A stretch of DNA of 64,000 nt, taken from Winogradskyella litoriviva (GTDB taxonomy: Bacteria; Bacteroidota; Bacteroidia; Flavobacteriales; Flavobacteriaceae). The DNA lies in assembly GCF_013249065.1 (NCBI RefSeq), contig NZ_JABRWQ010000001.1, positions 434,001-498,000 on the forward strand, given 5' to 3'. This document shows, piece after piece, positions 14,018-21,630 of this stretch. The notes beneath the pieces are model-generated. The model saw only the letters and a list, made by a program, of their open reading frames with translations. It did no database searches and was not told the DNA's origin. The position numbers were made by a program, and so were the translations under genes. The first letter of the stretch is position 1. Every line of letters starts with the position of its first letter.

Positions 14018-15562
14018 TTATTTAATTTTGTCACCATTTTTGTCAAAAAAATGATATTCAAGATAAGTGTAAGCATCTCTAGGTAAAACTTTTACCCATT
14101 TTTTGTGTTCAATAAACCACTTTGAACGTACTGATGGAAACCCTTTGGTTAAAAAGGCTGCTATAAAAGGGTGTGTATTAAGAGTTACCTTTTTATAGTC
14201 TTTTTTGAAAACACGCTCTAGGTCTTGATTAATGCGTTCAATCACTTTAATTGGTGCTTCAATTTCATCACCTCCTATGAGATTAGGGTTTTCTTCTTTC
14301 GTTTTAATATTGCGTTCTGGCCTAACGCGTTGTCTGGTTATTTGCACTAAACCAAACTTACTCGGCGGCAATATTTTGTGCTTTGCTTTATCATCTTTCA
14401 TCTCATCTCTAAGATAATTATAAAGCTTTTTTCTGTTCTCTGCTTTGCCCATATCTATAAAATCGATAACTATAATTCCTCCCATATCACGTAAACGTAA
14501 TTGGCGAGCAATTTCTTGGGCAGAAATCATATTAACTTCTAAGGCAGTATCTTCTTGGTTCTTCTCTTTATTAGAGCGATTACCACTGTTTACATCTACA
14601 ACATGAAGGGCTTCGGTATGTTCTATTACCAAATAGGCGCCTTTTGCCATAGATACGGTTCGTCCGAATGATGTTTTTATTTGGCGTTCAATGCCAAATT
14701 TTTCAAAAATAGGAACACCATTCTTATAGTATTTTACTATAGACTCTTTGTTCGGTGCAATTTGCTGCACGTAATCTTTTACTTGTATGTACAATTCTTC
14801 ATCATCTACAACAATACCAGAGAATGAATCATTAAAAATATCCCTTAAAATTGAGGATGCTTTATTCATTTCTCCCAATACTTTAGTTGGGTGATGTACT
14901 TTGTACAACTTTTTACACATTGCTGTCCATCGATTCAGCAAATTTTGTAAATCATTATCGAGCTCGGCAACTTTCTTGCCTTCTGCTACAGTACGTATAA
15001 TAACTCCAAATCCCTTAGGTGTAATACTTTTTACGAGTCTTTTTAAGCGGTCTTTTTCTTCTTGTGATTCAATTTTTTGAGAGATTGAAATACGATTAGA
15101 AAAAGGCACTAAGACAATGTATCTTCCTGCAATAGACAATTCTGAACTAATGCGAGGTCCCTTTGTAGAGATTGGTTCTTTTACTACTTGTACTAATAAA
15201 GATTGATTAGATTTTATAGCATTTGCAATGCTACCATTTTTATCTAAATCTTTCTCCATCGGAAAGTCTTTAAGGGTATAATCCTTAAGTTTCCCTGTGC
15301 TTACACGTTTAATGAATTTTAAAAGAGAAGGCAATTGCGGTCCAAGATCATGATAGTGTAAAAAACCATCTTTTTCATAGCCAACGTTTACAAACGCAGC
15401 GTTTAAACCAGGAATAACTTTACGTATTTTGGCAATAAAAATATCACCAACTGCAAAGTTGTTATCCTCTTCGTCTTTATGTAATTCAATAAGTTTTCCA
15501 TCTTTTAATAAGGCAAAATCAACAATATCTGAACTCGATCTTACGATTAATTCTTTGTTCAT
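14018..15562 (-). CDS. rng: ribonuclease E/G family endoribonuclease
   Basis: A 514-residue protein, close to RNase G size and without the long RNase E C-terminal scaffold. An S1-type RNA-binding region (about residues 37-130, IRKVIPGLNAAFVNVGYEKDG) is followed by the catalytic core: Asp323 in VVDVNSGNRS and Asp367 in IVIDFIDM, with the spacing of the metal-binding aspartates of E. coli RNase E. It cleaves single-stranded AU-rich RNA in rRNA maturation and mRNA turnover. The C-terminal zinc-link CPxC motif of RNase E/G is not visible (HKILPPSKFGLVQITRQRVRP has no cysteines). Upstream lies the rng - small basic protein - HU arrangement common in Flavobacteriia. Confidence 0.9.
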   Translation of the reverse strand: MNKELIVRSSSDIVDFALLKDGKLIELHKDEEDNNFAVGDIFIAKIRKVIPGLNAAFVNVGYEKDGFLHYHDLGPQLPSLLKFIKRVSTGKLKDYTLKDFPMEKDLDKNGSIANAIKSNQSLLVQVVKEPISTKGPRISSELSIAGRYIVLVPFSNRISISQKIESQEEKDRLKRLVKSITPKGFGVIIRTVAEGKKVAELDNDLQNLLNRWTAMCKKLYKVHHPTKVLGEMNKASSILRDIFNDSFSGIVVDDEELYIQVKDYVQQIAPNKESIVKYYKNGVPIFEKFGIERQIKTSFGRTVSMAKGAYLVIEHTEALHVVDVNSGNRSNKEKNQEDTALEVNMISAQEIARQLRLRDMGGIIVIDFIDMGKAENRKKLYNYLRDEMKDDKAKHKILPPSKFGLVQITRQRVRPERNIKTKEENPNLIGGDEIEAPIKVIERINQDLERVFKKDYKKVTLNTHPFIAAFLTKGFPSVRSKWFIEHKKWVKVLPRDAYTYLEYHFFDKNGDKIK

Positions 15563-15626
15563 AATGTTAATTTATATCTAACTCTTTATTGAGATAGATG
15601 GATTTTACTAAATTATTTGACACAGG

Positions 15627-15644
15627 TCCCGATTAATATCGGGA
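15627..15644. repeat. short perfect palindrome upstream of rng
   Basis: TCCCGAT TAAT ATCGGGA is a perfect 7-bp stem with GGAATCC directly after it. The form resembles the dispersed flavobacterial elements seen elsewhere in this window. It lies 65 bases before the rng start. Confidence 0.45.
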
Positions 15645-15747
15645 ATCCAACAAATCTAACAACACTCTATTAAATGCTGTCAATTCTATATCAAAGAACG
15701 TTTCTTTAAAACTGAAAAAAGTAGCTTATAAAACTACTTTTAACAAT

Positions 15748-15837
15748 TTATTTTTTCTTGTGACGATTAGCACGTCTACGTTTTTTACGCTTGTGCGTCG
15801 CTACCTTGTGTCTTTTTCTTTTTTTACCACTTGGCAT
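15748..15837 (-). CDS. 29-residue very basic protein, AURKAIP1/COX24-domain type
   Basis: On the minus strand ATG 15837 opens a 29-codon frame, MPSGKKRKRHKVATHKRKK followed by an Arg-rich segment and a Lys tail, with no acidic residue. From memory, near-identical tiny proteins occur across Bacteroidota and are annotated as AURKAIP1/COX24-domain proteins, related to mitochondrial ribosomal protein mS38 and mycobacterial bS22. A small-subunit ribosomal role is therefore likely but inferred. It lies between HU and rng on the same strand. The frame is easily missed because of its size. Confidence 0.8.
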   Translation of the reverse strand: MPSGKKRKRHKVATHKRKKRRRANRHKKK

Positions 15838-15880
15838 AATAAATAATGCTTTTAATTAATATTTTGTTTTAAATGCTTTC

Positions 15881-16171
15881 TTAGTTAACCTCTACATTAG
15901 ATTTAACACCTTCTAAAAATACTTTAGCAGGTTTAAATGCTGGTATGTTATGAGCTGGAATTTTTATTGTAGTATTCTTTGAAATATTACGACCTGTTTT
16001 TTCAGCTCTTGTTTTAATGATGAAACTTCCGAAACCTCTTAAATAAACGTTGTCTCCGCTTTCTAAAGATGTTTTTACTTCTTCCATAAAGGTCTCAACC
16101 GTTGCTTGAACGTCACCTTTTTCAATACCTAACTTGTCAGATATTTTTGCTACCAAATCGGCTTTTGTCAT
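15881..16171 (-). CDS. HU family DNA-binding protein
   Basis: A 96-residue nucleoid protein of the HU/IHF fold. The N-terminal helical part MTKADLVAKISDKLGIEKGD and the core GDNVYLRGFGSFIIKTRAEK followed by NISKNTTIKIPAHNIPAFKP match the family; the arm has the expected IPA-x-x-IPAFKP segment. It binds and bends DNA as a dimer. The start ATG at 16171 gives the standard N-terminus. It is divergent from mutY and has its own promoter at 16215-16246. Confidence 0.95.
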   Translation of the reverse strand: MTKADLVAKISDKLGIEKGDVQATVETFMEEVKTSLESGDNVYLRGFGSFIIKTRAEKTGRNISKNTTIKIPAHNIPAFKPAKVFLEGVKSNVEVN

Positions 16172-16214
16172 TATTATTAGTTTTAGGGTTACTATATAAA
16201 ATTCTAAGGGATTG

Positions 16215-16246
16215 CAAATATAGGTAATTTAATTTCAATATTTCAA
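16215..16246 (-). promoter_or_regulatory. promoter of the HU gene
   Basis: Minus strand: TTG (16246-16244), 21 bases, TATATTTG (16222-16215). Predicted start near 16208, giving a leader of about 37 bases. Confidence 0.55.
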
Positions 16247-16280
16247 ACGTAATTAATTAAAATTTAAGGTTATAAACAAT

Positions 16281-16288
16281 TAATTTTG
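16281..16288 (+). promoter_or_regulatory. -7 box of a mutY promoter
   Basis: TAATTTTG matches TAnnTTTG and lies 16 bases before the ATG at 16304. It overlaps an in-frame TTG (16286) that is therefore unlikely to be the start. No clear TTG upstream element is seen. Confidence 0.4.
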
Positions 16289-16303
16289 CTTTCACACTTA
16301 AAA

Positions 16304-17353
16304 ATGAAAATGGATTTCAAATCTAAACTAATTAACTGGTACTCAATTAACAAGAGAGAATTGCCTTGGCGGAAAACAAAAAATCCGTATAATATCTGGC
16401 TTTCAGAAATCATTTTACAGCAAACTCAAGTAAAGCAAGGTCTACCATATTACGTTGCTTTTACCGCAAAATACCCAACAATTTTTGATCTTGCTGCAGC
16501 ATCAGAAACTGAGGTCTTAAAATTATGGCAAGGTCTAGGTTATTATTCTAGAGCTAGAAATCTTCATGCTACAGCTAAATATATTGCAAATGAGTTAAAT
16601 GGAGAATTTCCTAATAATTATAAGGACTTACTTAAATTAAAAGGTGTTGGTGATTATACAGCTAGTGCCATTTCTTCTATTGCTTTTAATGAAATCGCTG
16701 CTGTTGTAGATGGTAATGTTTACCGTGTTCTTGCTCGGTACTTCGGAATTGATACTCCTATAAACTCAACTACAGGAATTAAAGAATTTAAAAAATTAGC
16801 GACTCAATTAATAGATACTAAAAAACCAGATGTTTACAACCAAGCTATAATGGAGTTTGGTGCGTTACATTGTAAACCTAAAAATCCCAATTGTACTAAT
16901 TGTCCTTTTGAGACAAGCTGTGTGGCTCTTCAAAAAAATTCAGTTGAAACACTGCCAGTAAAATTGAACAAAACTAAAGTAACTACTAAATATTTTAATT
17001 TTTTAGTTTGTATAGATTCTGAGAATAGAATTCTATTTGAAAAAAGAACCCATAAAGGCATATGGCAAAACTTATATCAATTTCCATTAATAGAGTCTGA
17101 AAAAAGCCTCTCTTCCGAAGAATTTCAGCTTTTGAATATTGACAACTCCCTTTTAAAGACTTTAAAATTTGATTATTCCTTATATAATGAAAGCGATATT
17201 GTGCATAAATTATCGCATCAACATCTTTATACCAAATTTTGGATTATAGAAGTTAATAAACTACCTCAAACTGCTATTCCTTTAGATTCTATAACTAATT
17301 ATCCTACTCCAGTACTTATCAGTGATTTTATTAATCATTTTAGTTTTAAATGA
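16304..17353 (+). CDS. mutY: A/G-specific adenine glycosylase
   Basis: A 349-residue base-excision repair enzyme that removes A mispaired with 8-oxoguanine. PWRKTKNPYNIWLSEIILQQ carries catalytic Glu35, the helix-hairpin-helix LKGVGDYTASAI (about 112-124) precedes VVDGNVYRVLARY with catalytic Asp136, and Cys190, Cys197, Cys200 and Cys206 (C-x6-C-x2-C-x5-C) bind the 4Fe-4S cluster. The C-terminal part (about 225-349) is the NUDIX-like domain that recognises 8-oxoG. ATG 16304 is preferred; an upstream TTG lies within the promoter box. It heads the mutY - ssb - gldE - gldD series typical of Flavobacteriia. Confidence 0.95.
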   Translation: MKMDFKSKLINWYSINKRELPWRKTKNPYNIWLSEIILQQTQVKQGLPYYVAFTAKYPTIFDLAAASETEVLKLWQGLGYYSRARNLHATAKYIANELNGEFPNNYKDLLKLKGVGDYTASAISSIAFNEIAAVVDGNVYRVLARYFGIDTPINSTTGIKEFKKLATQLIDTKKPDVYNQAIMEFGALHCKPKNPNCTNCPFETSCVALQKNSVETLPVKLNKTKVTTKYFNFLVCIDSENRILFEKRTHKGIWQNLYQFPLIESEKSLSSEEFQLLNIDNSLLKTLKFDYSLYNESDIVHKLSHQHLYTKFWIIEVNKLPQTAIPLDSITNYPTPVLISDFINHFSFK

Positions 17354-17427
17354 TATCTTATTACTTTTTTGAATCTTAAAGAAATCACATTTTTTTATTA
17401 CTTTTAAACTAGTGATAGCAAAAACAG

Positions 17428-17435
17428 TAACTTTG
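17428..17435 (+). promoter_or_regulatory. -7 box of an ssb promoter
   Basis: TAACTTTG fits TAnnTTTG and lies 20 bases before the ssb ATG. The upstream element at the usual spacing reads TTT rather than TTG. Confidence 0.4.
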
Positions 17436-17455
17436 CAACTTAAAATGAATTAATT

Positions 17456-17902
17456 ATGGCTGGAACGTTAAATAAAGTAATGCTAATAGGTAACTTAGGT
17501 GATGACGTAAAAATGCATTATTTTGATGATAAGAATTGTATTGGTCGTTTCCCTATTGCAACCAGTGAATCTTATGTTAATAAGCAAACCAATGAGCGCG
17601 TTACAAACACGGAATGGCACAATATTGTAGTTAGAAATAAAGCTGCTGAAATTTGCGAAAAATACTTATCTAAAGGCGATAAGATATATATAGAAGGACG
17701 AATAAAAACTAGAAAGTGGACAGACGACAAAGGTATGGAACGCTACTCTACTGAAATTCAATGTGATGAATTTACATTTTTAACTCCTAAAAACGACCAA
17801 CAACAATCACATAAGCCAAGTGCAGCAAACGCTAAGCCTCAATCACAACCAACTGCACCTACTGATACAATGCCAGAAGGCGATGATGATTTACCATTTT
17901 AA
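17456..17902 (+). CDS. ssb: single-stranded DNA-binding protein
   Basis: A 148-residue protein. The OB-fold (about residues 4-108) begins MAGTLNKVMLIGNLGDDVKM and contains TEWHNIVVRNKAAEICEKYL and KGDKIYIEGRIKTRKW, classic SSB segments. A Gln/Pro/Ala-rich linker leads to the acidic tip DDDLPF, which recruits repair and replication partners. SSB coats single-stranded DNA as a tetramer. It is followed 19 bases later by gldE, the usual neighbour in this family. Confidence 0.97.
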   Translation: MAGTLNKVMLIGNLGDDVKMHYFDDKNCIGRFPIATSESYVNKQTNERVTNTEWHNIVVRNKAAEICEKYLSKGDKIYIEGRIKTRKWTDDKGMERYSTEIQCDEFTFLTPKNDQQQSHKPSAANAKPQSQPTAPTDTMPEGDDDLPF

Positions 17903-17921
17903 TTTCTAATCTAAAAGTATC

Positions 17922-19241
17922 TTGGACCCAGAACCCACGGTTTTAATTATAAATTCTTTAATTATTAGCACCTCGTTTTTTACGAGTATCGTTTTGCTTG
18001 TTGTTTTACTAATTTGCTCGGCTCTAATCTCTGGAGCAGAAGTTGCTTTGTTTTCGCTTACAAAGTCTGACTTAAATGAAGGTTTAGAAAATGAAGTCCC
18101 AGCAATGAAAATTATTGCTTCACTTTTAGAACGACCTAAAAAGTTATTAGCAACTATATTAGTGGCCAATAATTTTATAAACATTGCGGTTGTACTCCTA
18201 TTTGCTTTTATAGGAGAAACGATTTTTGATAGCATTACAAATTCTTTAATTAGGTTTTTACTTGAAGTTGTTTCTGCAACTTTTTTAATTCTATTATTTG
18301 GAGAAATTATTCCAAAAATTTACGCTAGTAGAAATAGTGCAACATTCTCATCCTTTATGGCCAGACCATTAAAAGTCTTAGATGTTGTCTTCTCACCATT
18401 AAGTCTTCCCATGCGATATGTAACTATTCTAATTCAAAATAGATTTGGAAAACAACGCTCTAATCTTAGTGTTGATCAATTATCACAAGCATTAGAATTA
18501 ACCAATGACGAAGACACCACACAAGAAGAACAAAAAATCTTACAAAGTATTGTTTCATTTGGAAATACAGATACTAAGCAAGTAATGCGTCCTAGAATGG
18601 ATTTATTTGCCTTAAGTATAGAAACACCTTTTGAAACTATTATTAAACAAATAATTGAAAATGGATATTCAAGAATTCCTGTTTATGAAGAAAGTATTGA
18701 TACCATAAAAGGCGTACTCTATGTAAAGGACCTTCTGCCACACCTCAACAAAAAAACCTTTGATTGGACAACCATCTTGCGCGAACCCTTCTTTGTACCA
18801 GAAAACAAGAAGTTAGATGATTTAATGGTAGAGTTTCAAACCAAAAAAGTTCACCTCGCTGTGGTCGTTGATGAATATGGCGGAACTTCTGGTTTAGTTT
18901 CTCTCGAAGACATTATTGAAGAAATAGTAGGTGATATTAGTGATGAATACGATGATGAAGACCTCATTTACACTAAACTAGACAATTATAATTATAGTTT
19001 TGAAGGCAAAACACCACTCAAAGATGTTTACAAAATAGTAGGTATTAATGACGATGTAGAATTTTTTGAAGCCAAAAAGGGAGATGCTGAAACCCTAGCA
19101 GGATTTGTATTAGAGATTTCAGGAGGTTTTCCTAGAATAGGAAGTAAAATAAATTTTGAAAATTACGTTTTTACTATAGAATCTTTAGAACGAAAACGCA
19201 TTAAACAAATTAAACTCTCTTTATCAAATCAACCAGAATAA
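17922..19241 (+). CDS. gldE: gliding motility-associated protein GldE
   Basis: A 439-residue inner-membrane protein of the HlyC/CorC (DUF21-CBS) family. Start codon is TTG at 17922, giving MDPEPTVLIINSL, the N-terminus typical of GldE; no ATG is close. Hydrophobic segments at about 18-40, 75-97 and 105-128 form the DUF21 part, followed by two CBS domains (about 190-310, with VMRPRMDLFAL and YGGTSGLVSLEDIIEEIVG) and a C-terminal CorC_HlyC domain. In Flavobacterium, GldE is associated with the gliding/type IX secretion gene set and lies next to gldD. A transport activity is not shown by sequence. Confidence 0.93.
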   Translation: MDPEPTVLIINSLIISTSFFTSIVLLVVLLICSALISGAEVALFSLTKSDLNEGLENEVPAMKIIASLLERPKKLLATILVANNFINIAVVLLFAFIGETIFDSITNSLIRFLLEVVSATFLILLFGEIIPKIYASRNSATFSSFMARPLKVLDVVFSPLSLPMRYVTILIQNRFGKQRSNLSVDQLSQALELTNDEDTTQEEQKILQSIVSFGNTDTKQVMRPRMDLFALSIETPFETIIKQIIENGYSRIPVYEESIDTIKGVLYVKDLLPHLNKKTFDWTTILREPFFVPENKKLDDLMVEFQTKKVHLAVVVDEYGGTSGLVSLEDIIEEIVGDISDEYDDEDLIYTKLDNYNYSFEGKTPLKDVYKIVGINDDVEFFEAKKGDAETLAGFVLEISGGFPRIGSKINFENYVFTIESLERKRIKQIKLSLSNQPE

Positions 19242-19246
19242 GGCAT

Positions 19247-19281
19247 TTGTATTAAAACTGTGCTAAAAACAAATACATTTG
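19247..19281 (+). promoter_or_regulatory. putative internal promoter for gldD
   Basis: TTG (19247-19249), 24 bases, TACATTTG (19274-19281), with the gldD ATG 27 bases later. It overlaps an in-frame TTG at 19279, which argues against that codon as the start. Confidence 0.45.
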
Positions 19282-19308
19282 ACTGATAAAATAATTAAAC
19301 CTAAACAA

Positions 19309-19881
19309 ATGAAACGATTAGTTATTCCTATTTTAAGTCTCTTTATGCTCAGTAGTTGTGGTAATGATACATTACCAAAACCTAAAGGATATTTAAGACT
19401 CGAATACCCTAATGCAGACTATGTAAAGGCAATAGTTCCGTTGCCATTCTCATTTGAAAAGAATACACTTGCTAATTCTATTAGTGAAGTAAAATCAACA
19501 GCAACTTCTAACGGTGTAGATATTAAGTATCCTGCTTTAAAAGCTACTATTTACCTAACTTATAAAGAAGTAAAGAATGGAAATTTAGATAGTTTATTAA
19601 GGGATGCACAGAACCTTACCCAAAAACATACTATAAAAGCAGATGAAATTTCTAGTAATCTTTTTGAAAATAAAGAAAATAAGGTTTTTGGTATGCTATA
19701 TGAAATTGGAGGCGATGCTGCATCACAATCTCAATTCTACGTAACAGATAGTATTAAGCACTTTTTAAGTGGCTCATTATACTTCTATGCTAAACCTAAT
19801 TACGATTCTATATATCCAGCAGCAGAGTATTTAAAAAAGGATATTAAGCATATTATGGAAAGTGTAAAATGGAAAGAATAA
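19309..19881 (+). CDS. gldD: gliding motility lipoprotein GldD
   Basis: A 190-residue lipoprotein needed for gliding and type IX secretion in Flavobacterium johnsoniae. Starting at ATG 19309, MKRLVIPILSLFMLSSCGN is a lipoprotein signal with the lipid-carrying Cys17, and PKPKGYLRLEYPNADY right after is the GldD signature. An in-frame TTG at 19279 would add ten residues before the signal and is rejected. It is downstream of gldE, as in other members of the family, and ends at a strong terminator. The stop codon lies in a 14-base tandem duplication (19866-19893). Confidence 0.95.
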   Translation: MKRLVIPILSLFMLSSCGNDTLPKPKGYLRLEYPNADYVKAIVPLPFSFEKNTLANSISEVKSTATSNGVDIKYPALKATIYLTYKEVKNGNLDSLLRDAQNLTQKHTIKADEISSNLFENKENKVFGMLYEIGGDAASQSQFYVTDSIKHFLSGSLYFYAKPNYDSIYPAAEYLKKDIKHIMESVKWKE

Positions 19882-19893
19882 AATGGAAAGAAT
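19866..19893 (+). repeat. 14-base tandem duplication at the gldD stop
   Basis: AAAATGGAAAGAAT occurs twice in direct succession, the first copy containing the end of gldD. It probably arose by replication slippage. The second copy lies after the stop, so the protein is unaffected. Confidence 0.7.
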
Positions 19894-19912
19894 AAAATAC
19901 GTTTAAAACAAT

Positions 19913-19947
19913 AAAAAAATGCCACTGAAATTCAGTGGCATTTTTTT
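19913..19947. terminator. bidirectional terminator between gldD and the 19975 lipoprotein gene
   Basis: AAAAAAATGCCACTGAA is mirrored by TTCAGTGGCATTTTTTT, giving a long stem with T-runs on both strands. It serves the two convergent genes. Confidence 0.88.
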
Positions 19948-19974
19948 ATTTATAGAAACAATTCTGTATTTACC

Positions 19975-21618
19975 TTAGTCTTGGTAAACCCATGCTCCAT
20001 CCATTTTGATAACAGCAAAGTCTTCTGTGGTATTACTACCGTTGTATATTTCTATAGTAACAATATACTTTTGCTCTTCAGCTGCGGATGGGTCAACTTC
20101 ATCTAGTACAATAGCTACAGCTTCTAAAACCATTGGGTTTGTCCACTCTGCTGCATTACCAGCTCTTCTATCCATATTCCCGTAGTTACTCATACTTGCG
20201 GTAGCATTAGGATAAGTGTCAGCTAATTCAGTAGCAATTAATGCATAATCATCTGCAGTTAATGTGTATCTAATAGTATTATCTGGAACCCAAACACCGT
20301 CTTCATAACCAAACTGTAATGTTGTAGAAATAGTAGATTCGTGTCCAACAAATTCTCCATCAGTTACAGTATATAAGTTACCTCTTATTTGTGCTCCTGA
20401 AGAACTAGAGTAATAATCGTAAATTACAAATAACTCTTCATCCTCTTGCGCATAAGGAAAGTTTAAACTTAAGAAAGTTGGTAAATAATTATCTGGTGGT
20501 ACAGAACTACCAAAGTTATCATATTGACCTGGTTGATTATAACCTTCTCCCATAGAATCAAAATCTTTAGAACTTAAGTAATAAACACCGTCAACAGCTT
20601 CCCAAGAACCACCTGTATACATAAAGTATTCTCCTTTAGAATTAGTATCACCAGTTGCTCCTAAAGTTTTAATAGCCATACTTTCTATTCTCCATCGTCC
20701 TGCGTCTGAATCTGTAGACTCATATTTAAAAGCTACATTAATAGTTTCACCATCGTAAGCAGAAAAATCGTAATCTTCTGAAGAAGCCATATCTCCTGTA
20801 GCAGGATTTGCTAATATAATTTCATCCCAAGTTGTTGTTAAAACATCACCTGTATAATCAGTAGAAACCATTATTTTAAGTAAAGATGCATCACCAGCAT
20901 AATCAAGCTCATGAGTAATCTGAAATTTAAGATCACTTTCTGCAGATAAATCAATTGAAGGAGATACTAACCATTCTGTGTTTGCCACTTGGCCACCAAA
21001 ATAACTATTTCCTTGTACGTATCCGGTTTGTGAAGTCCAAACTTCATCATCTCCAAATTCTTCACCAACAGTAAATCCTTCCATACTTCCTGCAAAGTTG
21101 TAAGAAACAAGATTTGCTAATCCTACTACTGGATCTTCTGTATACTGATCGTATTTAGCTAATATCATTTGTCCTTCTGTTGGGTCAGCAACTTGAGCAT
21201 CTAATATTGCAGGAATTGCATCTGTTGCATCTACATCTGGATAAAACCCAAAAGCATCACTACCTGCTGTTGCATAATCCGAGTTTGTGAATTCATAAAT
21301 GTCTGAATATGTAAAATCACTTACACCTTCTGCATTACCAATATACAATTCATAACCAACTACAACTGAAGATCCTTCTCCCCAAAATGGGTATTTATCA
21401 GCTAAAAAACCTGGAAGCATAGTTTTTGCATCTTCAATAGAACTAAAGCTACCATAACTTAATTCTAGTTCGTCATAATCATCGCTTACAAGAGTGTAAG
21501 TATCAGACCCTACGATAGGCTCAGCTGATGAATCTAATCCATCATAAATATCTTCCATAGGATTACAACCTACTAAGGTTATTCCTAAAACTGCTAAACA
21601 ATAAATTATTCTTTTCAT
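19975..21618 (-). CDS. lipoprotein with choice-of-anchor-J-like domain
   Basis: A protein of about 547 residues. ATG 21618 starts MKRIIYCLAVLGITLVGCNP, a lipoprotein signal with Cys at residue 18; an upstream TTG (21624) is less likely. Residues about 175-320 contain NTEWLVSPSIDLSAESDLKF and other beta-rich segments with conserved aromatic residues, resembling the choice-of-anchor-J domain of Bacteroidota surface proteins. The protein is acidic, Tyr/Asp/Ser-rich, and probably on the outer membrane facing outward. It follows the TonB receptor by 12 bases, so it is likely the receptor's surface partner, like SusD is for SusC, though it is not a SusD homolog by sequence. Confidence 0.75.
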   Translation of the reverse strand: MKRIIYCLAVLGITLVGCNPMEDIYDGLDSSAEPIVGSDTYTLVSDDYDELELSYGSFSSIEDAKTMLPGFLADKYPFWGEGSSVVVGYELYIGNAEGVSDFTYSDIYEFTNSDYATAGSDAFGFYPDVDATDAIPAILDAQVADPTEGQMILAKYDQYTEDPVVGLANLVSYNFAGSMEGFTVGEEFGDDEVWTSQTGYVQGNSYFGGQVANTEWLVSPSIDLSAESDLKFQITHELDYAGDASLLKIMVSTDYTGDVLTTTWDEIILANPATGDMASSEDYDFSAYDGETINVAFKYESTDSDAGRWRIESMAIKTLGATGDTNSKGEYFMYTGGSWEAVDGVYYLSSKDFDSMGEGYNQPGQYDNFGSSVPPDNYLPTFLSLNFPYAQEDEELFVIYDYYSSSSGAQIRGNLYTVTDGEFVGHESTISTTLQFGYEDGVWVPDNTIRYTLTADDYALIATELADTYPNATASMSNYGNMDRRAGNAAEWTNPMVLEAVAIVLDEVDPSAAEEQKYIVTIEIYNGSNTTEDFAVIKMDGAWVYQD

Positions 21619-21630
21619 TTTCAATTTTTT

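Noticed and set aside
16286-16303. TTG start for mutY
   Set aside because: It lies in a promoter -7 box; ATG 16304 gives the family N-terminus.
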